Shown: positions 1 to 6,935 of the stretch, one piece after another
How the letters are laid out: every line of letters begins with the position of its first letter
Position numbering within the stretch: the first letter of the stretch is position 1
Origin: Thalassarchaeum sp002495735
Lineage (GTDB): Archaea > Thermoplasmatota > Poseidoniia > Poseidoniales > Thalassarchaeaceae
Assembly (NCBI GenBank): GCA_937911265.1
Contig: CALDRG010000035.1
Location: forward strand, 1-8,203
Direction of reading: 5' to 3'
DNA length: 8,203 nt
Program-made: the position numbers and the translations under genes
Notes under the pieces: model-generated
The model's input: only the letters and a program-made list of their open reading frames with translations
Told to the model about the DNA's origin: nothing
The model's database searches: none

Positions 1-104
1 GTGCCGCTCAGATCGCCCATCACTCGCGGCGCCCGAAGCGCCCGGTGCGGTTCCTCATCACTGCGGCAGACTGTCGAAAGAGGGAGTGGCGTATGGAATC
101 TCGC
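1..104. other. Left edge with no supported gene
   Basis: All three plus-strand frames are partly open here, but none has a recognisable protein signature. One plus frame beginning at base 2 closes at a TGA at 110-112 and could be the last 36 codons of a gene that enters from the left and meets the zinc-ribbon gene tail to tail. An ATG on the minus strand at 20-18 could equally begin a gene that leaves the window. A 5-bp GC-rich hairpin (GGCGC / GCGCC around a 5-base loop, 28-42) has no T-tract after it, so it is not a convincing terminator. I see no tRNA arms. Confidence 0.2.
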
Positions 105-326
105 TCACATGATTGCGCCGCAGGCTCCACAGTACAACTCGCTCTTCGTGTTGTCCCTCTGCATACTCCACTTGCCGCAGGCCGCACACGGAGGCAAACC
201 CTTCTCGCTCGCCTTGACGCGTGGACCCTTGCGAGGCTTCTTCTTATCAGGCTTGAACCAGCCCTTCTTGGGTCGCTTCACCTTCGGCACTGTGTCACCA
301 TGTGGTCCAGAGAGGGTGCCGCTCAT
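105..326 (-). CDS. Small basic zinc-ribbon protein, function unknown
   Basis: This is a 73-residue protein with two knuckles, CAAC (C47, C50) and CGAC (C66, C69), separated by 15 residues. That is the usual CX2C-Xn-CX2C zinc-ribbon layout and should bind one zinc. Residues 15-42 are strongly basic and proline-containing (several KK, RK and KP pairs), suggesting contact with nucleic acid or an acidic partner; this is inference. The protein ends four residues after the last cysteine. The start is uncertain: in-frame ATGs also lie at 350 and 368. I prefer 326 because the 368 start would leave only 23 bases to the divergent oxidase start, while 326 leaves room for two promoters and has a weak GGGG upstream. 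The family cannot be named from sequence alone. The arrangement of cysteines and the high lysine content make chance coding unlikely. Confidence 0.68.
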   Translation of the reverse strand: MSGTLSGPHGDTVPKVKRPKKGWFKPDKKKPRKGPRVKASEKGLPPCAACGKWSMQRDNTKSELYCGACGAIM

Positions 327-391
327 GAGGTTGCCCCGAGATGCGAACATGTTAGCCGACGCTATCATGAGTGGTGCGGCTATCGCGAGTC

Positions 392-1327
392 ATGCGCTGC
401 ACAGTGGTGGGAGCAGGTGTATCTGGGCTGTCATGCGCAGTTAGACTCCTCGAAGCGGGGCATGATGTGGAAGTCGTCTCCGACAAATTCAGTCCCGACA
501 CCGTCTCGGATGTTGCCGCGGCGATATGGTACCCGTTCCTCACTGCCCCTGCCGACAGAGCAGAAACGTGGGGCCTAGTGACCTATGCAGAGCTAGAGAG
601 GCTAGCCAAGGAGAATCCTGAGTCCGGAGTACGCATGAGAGATGGGAGGGAGTACCTCAGACAAGTGGTCGAGCCGCCAGCATGGGGGGATGACATAGCT
701 GCCTTCGGTATCTTGGATCAGGGAGATATACCCGAGGGGTATGTCTTCGGGTGGCAGTTCAGAGCACCAGTCATCGAGATGCACCTGTACATGCCATGGC
801 TGCGCTCAAGGGTCGAGTCCCTTGGCGGCACATTCAGGCAGTCATTCGTCGAAGACATCAGCAAAGTCTCCGGCGAGGTGGTGGTCAACTGCGTGGGATT
901 GGGTGCTAGGGAGCTGTGTCAGGATGACGAGGTAAGGCCAGCACGGGGGCAGGTCATCTTCCTCGATCAGGATCCAGGTATCGGGCACTTTGACCAGCAG
1001 CCGGAGACCCTGACATACACAATCCCCCGTAGCGATGTCACCGTCCTTGGAGGAACGGCTCAGATTGACGACTGGGGGATGGATATCAGACCGGAGGAAA
1101 ACGACCTAATTCTGGATAAAGTGGAGGCGCTGTGGCCGGAATTGGATCGCTCCAAGATAATCGGGGGGGCGGTCGGTCTGCGACCGTCTCGCAGCGAAGT
1201 CAGACTAGAGGTCGAGGCCATAGATGGGAGGAAGGTGGTCCATAACTACGGTCACGGCGGCGCTGGAGTAACTCTCTCATGGGGATGCGCCGAAGAAGTG
1301 GTGAAACTGGTCACTCAGTCAGCGTGA
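392..1327 (+). CDS. D-amino-acid oxidase family FAD flavoenzyme (DAO fold)
   Basis: The 311-residue protein starts directly with the Rossmann FAD motif VVGAGVSGLS (residues 5-14). Family landmarks follow in the right order: AAAIWYPF (43-49 region), VRPARGQ (181-187), LTYTIPR with Y209, LGGT (219-222), GLRPSR with R264, and HNYGHGGAGVTLSWGCA (284-300). These match the signature of true D-amino-acid / D-aspartate oxidases more closely than glycine or sarcosine oxidases. By my reading, R264 and Y209 align with the substrate-carboxylate Arg283 and Tyr228 of the human enzyme; the second human active-site Tyr (224) is not conserved. The expected reaction is D-amino acid plus O2 and water to 2-oxo acid, NH3 and H2O2 in the cytoplasm; there is no signal peptide. 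Length is at the short end of the family. The ATG at 392 is chosen because it sits just before the FAD motif; GTG 371 and 374 follow an in-frame stop at 368-370 and would add seven nonconserved residues. No clear Shine-Dalgarno is seen, consistent with a leaderless or near-leaderless message. The substrate (neutral or acidic D-amino acid) cannot be told. Confidence 0.86.
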   Translation: MRCTVVGAGVSGLSCAVRLLEAGHDVEVVSDKFSPDTVSDVAAAIWYPFLTAPADRAETWGLVTYAELERLAKENPESGVRMRDGREYLRQVVEPPAWGDDIAAFGILDQGDIPEGYVFGWQFRAPVIEMHLYMPWLRSRVESLGGTFRQSFVEDISKVSGEVVVNCVGLGARELCQDDEVRPARGQVIFLDQDPGIGHFDQQPETLTYTIPRSDVTVLGGTAQIDDWGMDIRPEENDLILDKVEALWPELDRSKIIGGAVGLRPSRSEVRLEVEAIDGRKVVHNYGHGGAGVTLSWGCAEEVVKLVTQSA

Positions 1328-3894
1328 CCTGCCCATGCTGCCTCAGCATGCAGAGTCTTCGACTTCACTGGAATTATTTTTCGATACACCTCAGCCGGGC
1401 TGGCGATCTCACCCTCAACTGTAAGCAGCCTCTGCATAGGAATACCGAAGTGCTCCTCGTTTCGCTGTAGCATCGGTTCGACGACGGCCCAGTCCTCATC
1501 TGTCATCTCGGTGAAGGCGCCTCCGTTGAGCTGCGAGTCCGAGAGCCGCTCATGTGGGTCACGGATGTAGATCGCCCCTCCGCTGGCCAGAGAAAACAGG
1601 TTGCCACCGGGATACGGAGTTTCCAGTGCTAGCATCTCTCCTCGCTGGTCGAATCTCATCCCGTTGATGATGACAAATCCACCCCCCTCAAGCGGGTCTC
1701 CTGCCATGAAAGACTCAGCCAGATAGTCTAGAGCCGTGCCGTTGATGACAACCTTGGGGCTACCCACGGCGTTAATCATCGGCCTTCCAGCAGCGTTACC
1801 GAGGACGAACAGTCTGCCTCCCTTGGAACCGTAGCCGTAGCACTGGCCGACGTCGCCGTGGACGACAAGTTCTCCTGCCTTGTGAATCTGAGCGACTTGG
1901 TCCTGAGCGTTGCCGTGCATTGTTATCCTCATTCCATCACTGCCACTGCCGAGATAGTCGCCGGCGGCCCCCAGAACATCTATCTCGACATCTGAGGTGC
2001 CCGGACCGAAGCCGTTGCCGATGAAACGATGGCCCTTGCAGTGCAGCAAGACGAAGCGTTTCCATCCTGCCTTGTAAAGAGCAACTAGCTCGAGTGCTAG
2101 AGAGTCGATTCCCTCTGGAGGGTATGGCCTCGCATCGACAACAATCCTCTGGGTGTCTGAAGCTGGGACAGGGTGATGTCCGAGAGTAACTTGTCCGACG
2201 AAGCTGTCGCAAGGCTGATGCCTCGCCGCCGAAATCGTCCTGATGAGTGATGTCTCGACCGAGTCGAGCCAACGGCTTCGCCTCAACGAACCGGTGTCAT
2301 ACCTCCTGTCTAGAAGCCTGCTTAGCAGATTCCATGCCCACTCACGTCCTGCCGACGTGGCGTTAGACTCGATGGCTTCTAGGATCGCGAGAGCCTCTGG
2401 CCATCCCATGTGAGGGAGTGCCTCTAGGACTGAAAAGTAGGCGAGTTCCGGATCCATCTTGTCGACCTCCAAGGGTGGCTCTTCAGCAGCATCTGCCGCT
2501 CCGTACCCTCCCGGAGGATGGGTGTCCACCACCTCTCCGAACTTGTTCGTCATGACTAGTTCCTTGCCGCCGTCGTCGGTCGGTCTGATATCGAATAGGA
2601 AGGCGCCACCGTCGGTATAGGAACCTCCTCTGGCGTTCCAGTACTCATCAGCGCGACGCCAGAACCTCTTATCCTCTGAGGCAAGGCTGTCAAGCACCGC
2701 GTCTATGACCTGCTTCTCCGAGCCACAGAATGCTATCCCGACCTCACCACGCTGGTAGGCGAAGACCTGAGGTCTGAGCATGCTGGTGTCGGTGATTCCA
2801 ATCAGTCTGTGAGTGGTCCCTTCGGACTGTGCGATGATGAAGAACCACGGGCCGTCGGGGCTGCCATGAATATGCGTCCTCTGAATGGCCGAGTACACCT
2901 CTTGCTTGTCCTCCGGTAGCATCACGTAGTCGAGTTCACTTGTGGGCGCTAGGCTCTCTATGACGTGCTCCATACTGTATCCGTAGACCCGGCGATGCAG
3001 GTCGAATGCCAGCGCCCCAACCTCGGTGTCTGTGAAGAACAGCGGCTCCATCCCCCTCTGTGCGAGGTAATCCTTGACAGAGACGTAGTTGGAGAAGTCG
3101 CCGTTGTGCACCAGCGCGCAGTCTATGCCCTGTCCGAACGGGTGCGCCCCTCCTGGATGTGTCACCCTCCCCCGAGTAGGATAGCGATGGTGGCCAATCC
3201 AGACGTGGGCAGTCACGTTATCGAGGCAGTAGAAGCGGATCACGTCTTCGGCGTAGCCCACTATCTTGAGGATTAGGAGATCCCTGCCATGACTCAGTAC
3301 AAAGGCGTCTGTCCTTCCGTCCTTGGCATAGAACTCGACGTTTAGAGAATGGGTGGTGTGGAACACGAATTCCTCGGAAGCAGCCTCCCTGTCGTTCGGG
3401 TCGATGGCATCTTGCAGTTTGACGGAGATGAACTCGTCAAGAGCGTCCTCGCGCGGCCTGACAAAGTAGCACACAACGTCGGGCGGACGGACATCAAGCG
3501 AGGGGAGATCTTTCTCCCATGCCTCTAGGACTGGCATCTCGTGGACGTGATCGATGTGGAAATTGGGATGGATGCAGCTCTCTTCGACTGCATCGCGAAC
3601 TCTGGAATCGAGGTAGGCGACAGCATAGAGGTACGAATCGGCTAGAATCGATGCATTGACTCCGAACTGCTCGGGATCTAGTCCCACCATGGCCACTCCG
3701 CCGCCTTTGCCGTTGCCTCGATTCCTCATCTGCTCGAGCGAGGCGAACAGGTGGCGGCCCGCCACAGGAACCTCTGAGGCCAGTCCAACGACTCCGCATC
3801 CGCCCTCGGCAGCGTCCTCATCGCGGCGCTCGAATTTCGGGTGGCTCGCCGTCATCTCGCGGCGGGCCTGGATTATCTTTGAGGGATCGATCAT
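1315..3894 (-). CDS. Class II glutamine amidotransferase fused to GltB GXGXG domain (glutamate synthase-type subunit)
   Basis: This 859-residue protein carries two of the three GltB modules. Residues 33 to about 440 are a class II (Ntn) amidotransferase. Cys33 in GGCGVVGLAS is the expected nucleophile, preceded by a 32-residue acidic stretch that should be removed as a propeptide. HHRYPTRG (235-242), AHPF (250-253), HNGDF (263-267) and TDTE (288-291) supply the usual glutamine-binding and oxyanion elements, so the site looks intact. Residues about 580-790 form the GXGXG beta-helix, with repeated turns such as GNGFGPG (626-632), GSGSDG (649-654), YGYGSKGG (686-693) and GNAAG (699-703). Residues about 475-575 are a helical linker I cannot assign, occupying the place where classical GltB has its FMN barrel. 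The predicted role is glutamine hydrolysis and ammonia delivery to the partner FMN subunit. The start overlaps the previous stop as ATGA and has a perfect Shine-Dalgarno. The end overlaps the oxidase gene by 13 bases tail to tail. An alternative job is an N-methylglutamate-synthase-like amidotransferase. Confidence 0.9.
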   Translation of the reverse strand: MIDPSKIIQARREMTASHPKFERRDEDAAEGGCGVVGLASEVPVAGRHLFASLEQMRNRGNGKGGGVAMVGLDPEQFGVNASILADSYLYAVAYLDSRVRDAVEESCIHPNFHIDHVHEMPVLEAWEKDLPSLDVRPPDVVCYFVRPREDALDEFISVKLQDAIDPNDREAASEEFVFHTTHSLNVEFYAKDGRTDAFVLSHGRDLLILKIVGYAEDVIRFYCLDNVTAHVWIGHHRYPTRGRVTHPGGAHPFGQGIDCALVHNGDFSNYVSVKDYLAQRGMEPLFFTDTEVGALAFDLHRRVYGYSMEHVIESLAPTSELDYVMLPEDKQEVYSAIQRTHIHGSPDGPWFFIIAQSEGTTHRLIGITDTSMLRPQVFAYQRGEVGIAFCGSEKQVIDAVLDSLASEDKRFWRRADEYWNARGGSYTDGGAFLFDIRPTDDGGKELVMTNKFGEVVDTHPPGGYGAADAAEEPPLEVDKMDPELAYFSVLEALPHMGWPEALAILEAIESNATSAGREWAWNLLSRLLDRRYDTGSLRRSRWLDSVETSLIRTISAARHQPCDSFVGQVTLGHHPVPASDTQRIVVDARPYPPEGIDSLALELVALYKAGWKRFVLLHCKGHRFIGNGFGPGTSDVEIDVLGAAGDYLGSGSDGMRITMHGNAQDQVAQIHKAGELVVHGDVGQCYGYGSKGGRLFVLGNAAGRPMINAVGSPKVVINGTALDYLAESFMAGDPLEGGGFVIINGMRFDQRGEMLALETPYPGGNLFSLASGGAIYIRDPHERLSDSQLNGGAFTEMTDEDWAVVEPMLQRNEEHFGIPMQRLLTVEGEIASPAEVYRKIIPVKSKTLHAEAAWAGHAD

Positions 3895-5246
3895 TCGTCG
3901 GCCTCCTTGCCGATGTACCTCAGCAGGTCAGTCCGGCCCCTCAGCTCGCGGACGTTACTCAGGCCGAGCTTGCGAAGGATATCGCGCAGCCTCCACTGCA
4001 TTGCTGTATACAAGTTGTCGAGTCTCTTGGCACCCCAGTCCTGTTGCACCCACTCCTGCAGCTCGATGTCAGTAGTGGTGAGGCCCCAAGGGCAGCCGCG
4101 TCCGGACGGCCCGCCCTCACAGTTCGAACATCGGGTGCACCCCATGCCGACCAAATCAGTCGTCCCCAATACGCAGCCGTCAGCACCAAGAGCAATTGCC
4201 TTGGCGATGTCGTCAGCAGTCCTGACCCCTCCGCTCGCGATGATGGTGACCTTGTCGCGGACCCCTTCCTTCTGCAGAAACTTGTGGACCTTCGGTATGG
4301 CCAGTTCAATCGGCATGGCGATGTTCTTCTTGGCAATCTCAGGTGCCGCTCCGGTACCGCCGTAGCCACCGTCGAGGTGAATGATGTGTGCACCTGCGTA
4401 ATACGAGCCAACTGCGACCATGTCTACATCATGAGGCGTGCTGACCTTGACAGAGAGTATTGCCTTCGGATTGATGGTCTCTATCCAATCGAGATGCTTT
4501 GAGTGATCCTCGACAGAATAGGTGGAGTGGAAGGGAAATGGACTGAACAGGCTGACGAATGGGACTGATCCGCGCAGCTTTGCAACCTCTTCTCCGGCCT
4601 TGGCTGCAAGCAGGTGCCCTCCAAGGCCCGGCTTGGCCCCCTGCGCGTACTTGAATTCGATAATGGGGGCGGCTTGAATGGTCTCCTCCTCGACGCCGAA
4701 GTATCCCGTTGCTACCTGAGTGATGACATTCTCCTTGACCTCGTACAACTCAGGCGGGTACCCTCCCTCACCTGTCGACATGAATGAGTTCCATTGTTTG
4801 GCGTTCTTCGCCCTCGACATCATCACATTGACTGAAACAGAACCATACGACATCCCGCCGCCATACCAAGGTATGTCAATCTCAATCTTGTTCTTCTTGT
4901 CACCACGGCGGTTCAGCGGTAACTTGGTGTCAATGGCTTCCGAGTGTTCCAGCCAATCGCTCTCTGGAAGGAACTGGAAACCAAGCCTGTCGAAACCGCC
5001 GTCGCTCTCCCCAGTCTTGAAGTTCAGCTTGTCAGGTACCTCGCCGGTCTCTGCCATGTACCAAGTCGAGAGGATGAGTTCGTCAGTCCAGCGCGCATCT
5101 CCGAGTGCCTCAGGTTTTTCGTATTCGCCGAACGCCCTCGCTTTCATCCCATCCTGCATCAAGTGGGTAGTCTTGTGGACTAGAGATTCGCTGGGCTTCA
5201 CAATCTTTCCACTGAGGGTGTCAGATATATTCTGGATTATAGTCAT
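3891..5246 (-). CDS. gltB: Glutamate synthase FMN-binding / Fe-S catalytic subunit
   Basis: The 451-residue protein matches the central GltB synthase domain. Conserved elements in order are GGGMSYGS (129-136), STGEGGYP (157-164), GAKPGLGGH (203-211), KVST (267-270), HLDGGYGGTGAAP (290-302) and the phosphate-binding strand-loop ASGGVRTADDIAKAIALGADG (337-357). It should bind FMN and convert 2-oxoglutarate plus ammonia to glutamate. The cluster-binding loop is unusual: cysteines at 370, 373, 376 and 385 give CX2CX2CX8C, not the CX5CX4C of bacterial and plastid GltB, and might hold a 4Fe-4S rather than a 3Fe-4S cluster. The ATG at 5246 shares one base with the upstream stop (TGATG); a G-run about ten bases upstream is a weak ribosome site. 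A longer reading starting at 5432 would overlap the upstream gene and add 62 residues unlike the family, so it is not used. No GltD-like reductase is in the window. An N-methylglutamate synthase role (MgsC/GlxD relative) is possible but less parsimonious. Confidence 0.9.
   Translation of the reverse strand: MTIIQNISDTLSGKIVKPSESLVHKTTHLMQDGMKARAFGEYEKPEALGDARWTDELILSTWYMAETGEVPDKLNFKTGESDGGFDRLGFQFLPESDWLEHSEAIDTKLPLNRRGDKKNKIEIDIPWYGGGMSYGSVSVNVMMSRAKNAKQWNSFMSTGEGGYPPELYEVKENVITQVATGYFGVEEETIQAAPIIEFKYAQGAKPGLGGHLLAAKAGEEVAKLRGSVPFVSLFSPFPFHSTYSVEDHSKHLDWIETINPKAILSVKVSTPHDVDMVAVGSYYAGAHIIHLDGGYGGTGAAPEIAKKNIAMPIELAIPKVHKFLQKEGVRDKVTIIASGGVRTADDIAKAIALGADGCVLGTTDLVGMGCTRCSNCEGGPSGRGCPWGLTTTDIELQEWVQQDWGAKRLDNLYTAMQWRLRDILRKLGLSNVRELRGRTDLLRYIGKEADE
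3902..3908 (-). promoter_or_regulatory. Shine-Dalgarno site of the amidotransferase/GXGXG gene
   Basis: On the minus strand this reads AAGGAGG, seven bases before the ATG at 3894, inside the end of the FMN-subunit gene. It is the only perfect ribosome site I see in the window. It fixes the start at 3894 rather than the in-frame methionine 13 codons later (M14), and so fixes the 32-residue propeptide. Its presence at an overlapping ATGA joint suggests reinitiation boosted by independent ribosome loading. Confidence 0.85.
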
Positions 5247-6769
5247 CAGCAATCGCCCCCCACATAGCCTGCAATCCCCTCGAAGGCCTCGTCCTCTAGG
5301 TGCTTGACCACCATTGAGCGCCCAAATTCTCCTCTTAGTCTGCGAACCTCGCGGATTCCCATCGCTCCGAGTATCTCCAGTAGCTGGTCCCTCCACGAGC
5401 CGCACAAATTGATGAGTCTCTGCTCTGCCCAATCCTGATCCAGTTGCACCGGCAGTGTTCCAGAGACATTCTCTCGATGCCTTAGCGAGCCATTTGAACG
5501 TCCCTGTAGGGCAAACAGTACCGGCAAATCGAGTGCGACTGCATCAAGTCCGCTGATGATGGCCTTGGGAACATGATCAGCCCCAACAATGCCTCCTCCA
5601 CCGAATAGTGTGACAGCGTCCCGGCGTCCCTGCTCGATGAGAAGCATGTGGGCCTCCTTGAACAGTTCAGTGACGAAGGTGCCGTCGGAACCGCGGCCAT
5701 GCAGATCCGCGAGCAGGTGAATCACCTTGACTCCTGACTCAACTGCCTGAGTCAATCGGTCCTGCCAGCCCTCTTCGAAATGTATTCGGATTCCAATCAT
5801 CGCGTCGGAGACCGCGTTGGCAATCTCGAAACCGGCAGCGTCCCAACCCCATGATCGCCCGGGCGATGATCGCAGCTCAATCAGCCTCGCGTTTGGGAAC
5901 TCCGAGGCTCGGGATGCCTCAGTGTTGTCGAGTACCGGGACGATGTTGGGTGCGTCCAGTCCCAGTCTTGCCACGGTGTGAGCATCTAGGCACGCCAGGG
6001 TGTCTATCCGACTACTGGTTGAATCTACCACCTTAACCAACTGCGGTGAGCCGAGGTCTCCTGGAGGGAGGTCGAAGATAAACGGGACCTGGATTGTGAA
6101 CATCTCAGGGGTGCTCCCCGATAGCTTCCCGTTGGAATCGAAAGACAGGTGCATCGGCTTGCTCCCAATGTCCACTGCTGTGCCAATCAGCTCGCGTCCG
6201 TGGATTCCATCTCTACTGGGCCGAACAATCTCCGACATGTCTGTTAGCATACCGTCGAAGCCGGGGCCGCCGAAGCGTCCTCTGTACCCTTGTCCGCGCA
6301 CCGGGACCATTCCCTTCTTTGCCTCCTCGTCAATGGCCGCGATGTGTCCGTGAGTCGTGTACGAATCCCCCAGCGCGAGTAGGTCCGGATTAGGCAGGAC
6401 CTTCACAAAGTCCGGATGCTGGACCTCGCACCTGAGGCAGCCTACGCACAGCTTTGGTCTCGGGGCAAAGCCGCCAACTGGCCCTGAGAAAACACCGTAG
6501 GTGCAAGGCCTAGAGAGGATCACGTCGAACTGAGGGAAGTAGGTCACCAGCTCCTTGGCGATTAGTTTCGCTAGGCCAACCTTACCGACCTTTACGAGGA
6601 ACCTGTGCGGCAGTGGGTCGGCATCATCGACCTCTTCAGTTTCTATGTGATAGCGGTGATACCCATCGGCAATCTCCCTCCCTATCCGTGCCGATTCGGC
6701 ACCGAACCGATCTATTGACAGCAGGCCGACGGCATTTTGCAGACCAACATGCGTCGATGATTCTAGCAT
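5246..6769 (-). CDS. Divergent glutamate synthase FMN-domain paralogue with N-terminal Cys cluster
   Basis: The first gene of the operon encodes 507 residues. The C-terminal half is related to the FMN subunit encoded next to it: GGGGIVGADHVPKAI then GLDAVALD (390-414) parallels that protein's ASGGVRTADD...GADG loop. The closing segment QDWAEQRLINL...LGAMGIREVRRLRGE (445-481) parallels QDWGAKRLDNL...LGLSNVRELRGR. The middle has a strongly conserved-looking stretch, GRFGGPGFDG to RDGIHGREL (164-193). The Fe-S loop after the phosphate-binding site contains no cysteine, and the lysine of KVST appears replaced by arginine (GIRI, 326-329). Instead, CVGCLRC (108-114) with Cys89 or His118 nearby forms a half-ferredoxin-like cluster site. 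It may be an electron-transfer or structural subunit, or act on a different 2-oxo acid; these are inferences. The ATG at 6769 is chosen because upstream codons run into AT-rich promoter DNA; a seven-G run lies four bases before it. Confidence 0.82.
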   Translation of the reverse strand: MLESSTHVGLQNAVGLLSIDRFGAESARIGREIADGYHRYHIETEEVDDADPLPHRFLVKVGKVGLAKLIAKELVTYFPQFDVILSRPCTYGVFSGPVGGFAPRPKLCVGCLRCEVQHPDFVKVLPNPDLLALGDSYTTHGHIAAIDEEAKKGMVPVRGQGYRGRFGGPGFDGMLTDMSEIVRPSRDGIHGRELIGTAVDIGSKPMHLSFDSNGKLSGSTPEMFTIQVPFIFDLPPGDLGSPQLVKVVDSTSSRIDTLACLDAHTVARLGLDAPNIVPVLDNTEASRASEFPNARLIELRSSPGRSWGWDAAGFEIANAVSDAMIGIRIHFEEGWQDRLTQAVESGVKVIHLLADLHGRGSDGTFVTELFKEAHMLLIEQGRRDAVTLFGGGGIVGADHVPKAIISGLDAVALDLPVLFALQGRSNGSLRHRENVSGTLPVQLDQDWAEQRLINLCGSWRDQLLEILGAMGIREVRRLRGEFGRSMVVKHLEDEAFEGIAGYVGGDC

Positions 6770-6773
6770 AATG

Positions 6774-6780
6774 CCCCCCC
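6774..6780 (-). promoter_or_regulatory. Possible ribosome site of the operon's first gene
   Basis: A run of seven G on the minus strand ends four bases before the ATG at 6769. It could pair with the anti-Shine-Dalgarno through a G-U wobble. Its spacing is short, so this supports but does not prove the chosen start. Confidence 0.4.
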
Positions 6781-6863
6781 GGATACGCGCAGGTGTGCGA
6801 GAGAGTGCTATAATCATTCGGTCGTTTGTATATGCATTTGATGTAATTCTGTGCTTATATTCA

Positions 6864-6882
6864 CAATAATACTTAATTATTG
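6864..6882. repeat. Inverted repeat, candidate operator
   Basis: CAATAAT and ATTATTG are perfect 7-base inverted arms around a 5-base spacer. The size and AT-rich character fit a dimeric helix-turn-helix regulator such as an Lrp/AsnC protein, a family that often controls nitrogen genes in archaea. That assignment is inference; AT-rich DNA also produces such dyads by chance. Confidence 0.4.
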
Positions 6883-6900
6883 AACGTATGAACAAAATAT

Positions 6901-6935
6901 TACAATATATTGATGATTTACAATATCTATGATTT
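6901..6935. repeat. Imperfect tandem 18-base repeat with internal palindrome
   Basis: Two units begin with TACAATAT (6901-6908 and 6919-6926) and both continue to a TGATT core, giving an 18-base period. The first unit contains the perfect 10-base palindrome CAATATATTG (6903-6912). The shared CAATA half-site also occurs in the inverted repeat some 20 bases upstream. This could be a cluster of regulator sites or overlapping TATA elements. Confidence 0.35.

Noticed and set aside
28..42. GC hairpin GGCGC-5-GCGCC as a terminator
   Set aside because: The stem is only five pairs and there is no T-tract on either side.
371..391. GTG starts at 371 and 374 for the oxidase
   Set aside because: They add seven residues before the FAD motif with no ribosome site; the ATG at 392 starts right at the beta strand expected at the N-terminus of this family.
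1..444. Long plus-strand open frames at the left edge (1-444 and 45-578)
   Set aside because: Most of their length is antisense to the zinc-ribbon gene or runs out of frame into the oxidase gene, and their translations show no family features.
4720..5307. 195-residue plus-strand open frame opposite the FMN subunit
   Set aside because: It is antisense to a strongly conserved coding region and shows no domain signature.
5247..5432. 62-codon extension of the FMN subunit to an ATG at 5432
   Set aside because: It lies wholly inside the upstream gene in another frame and looks nothing like a GltB N-terminus; the ATG at 5246 forms a neat TGATG joint.
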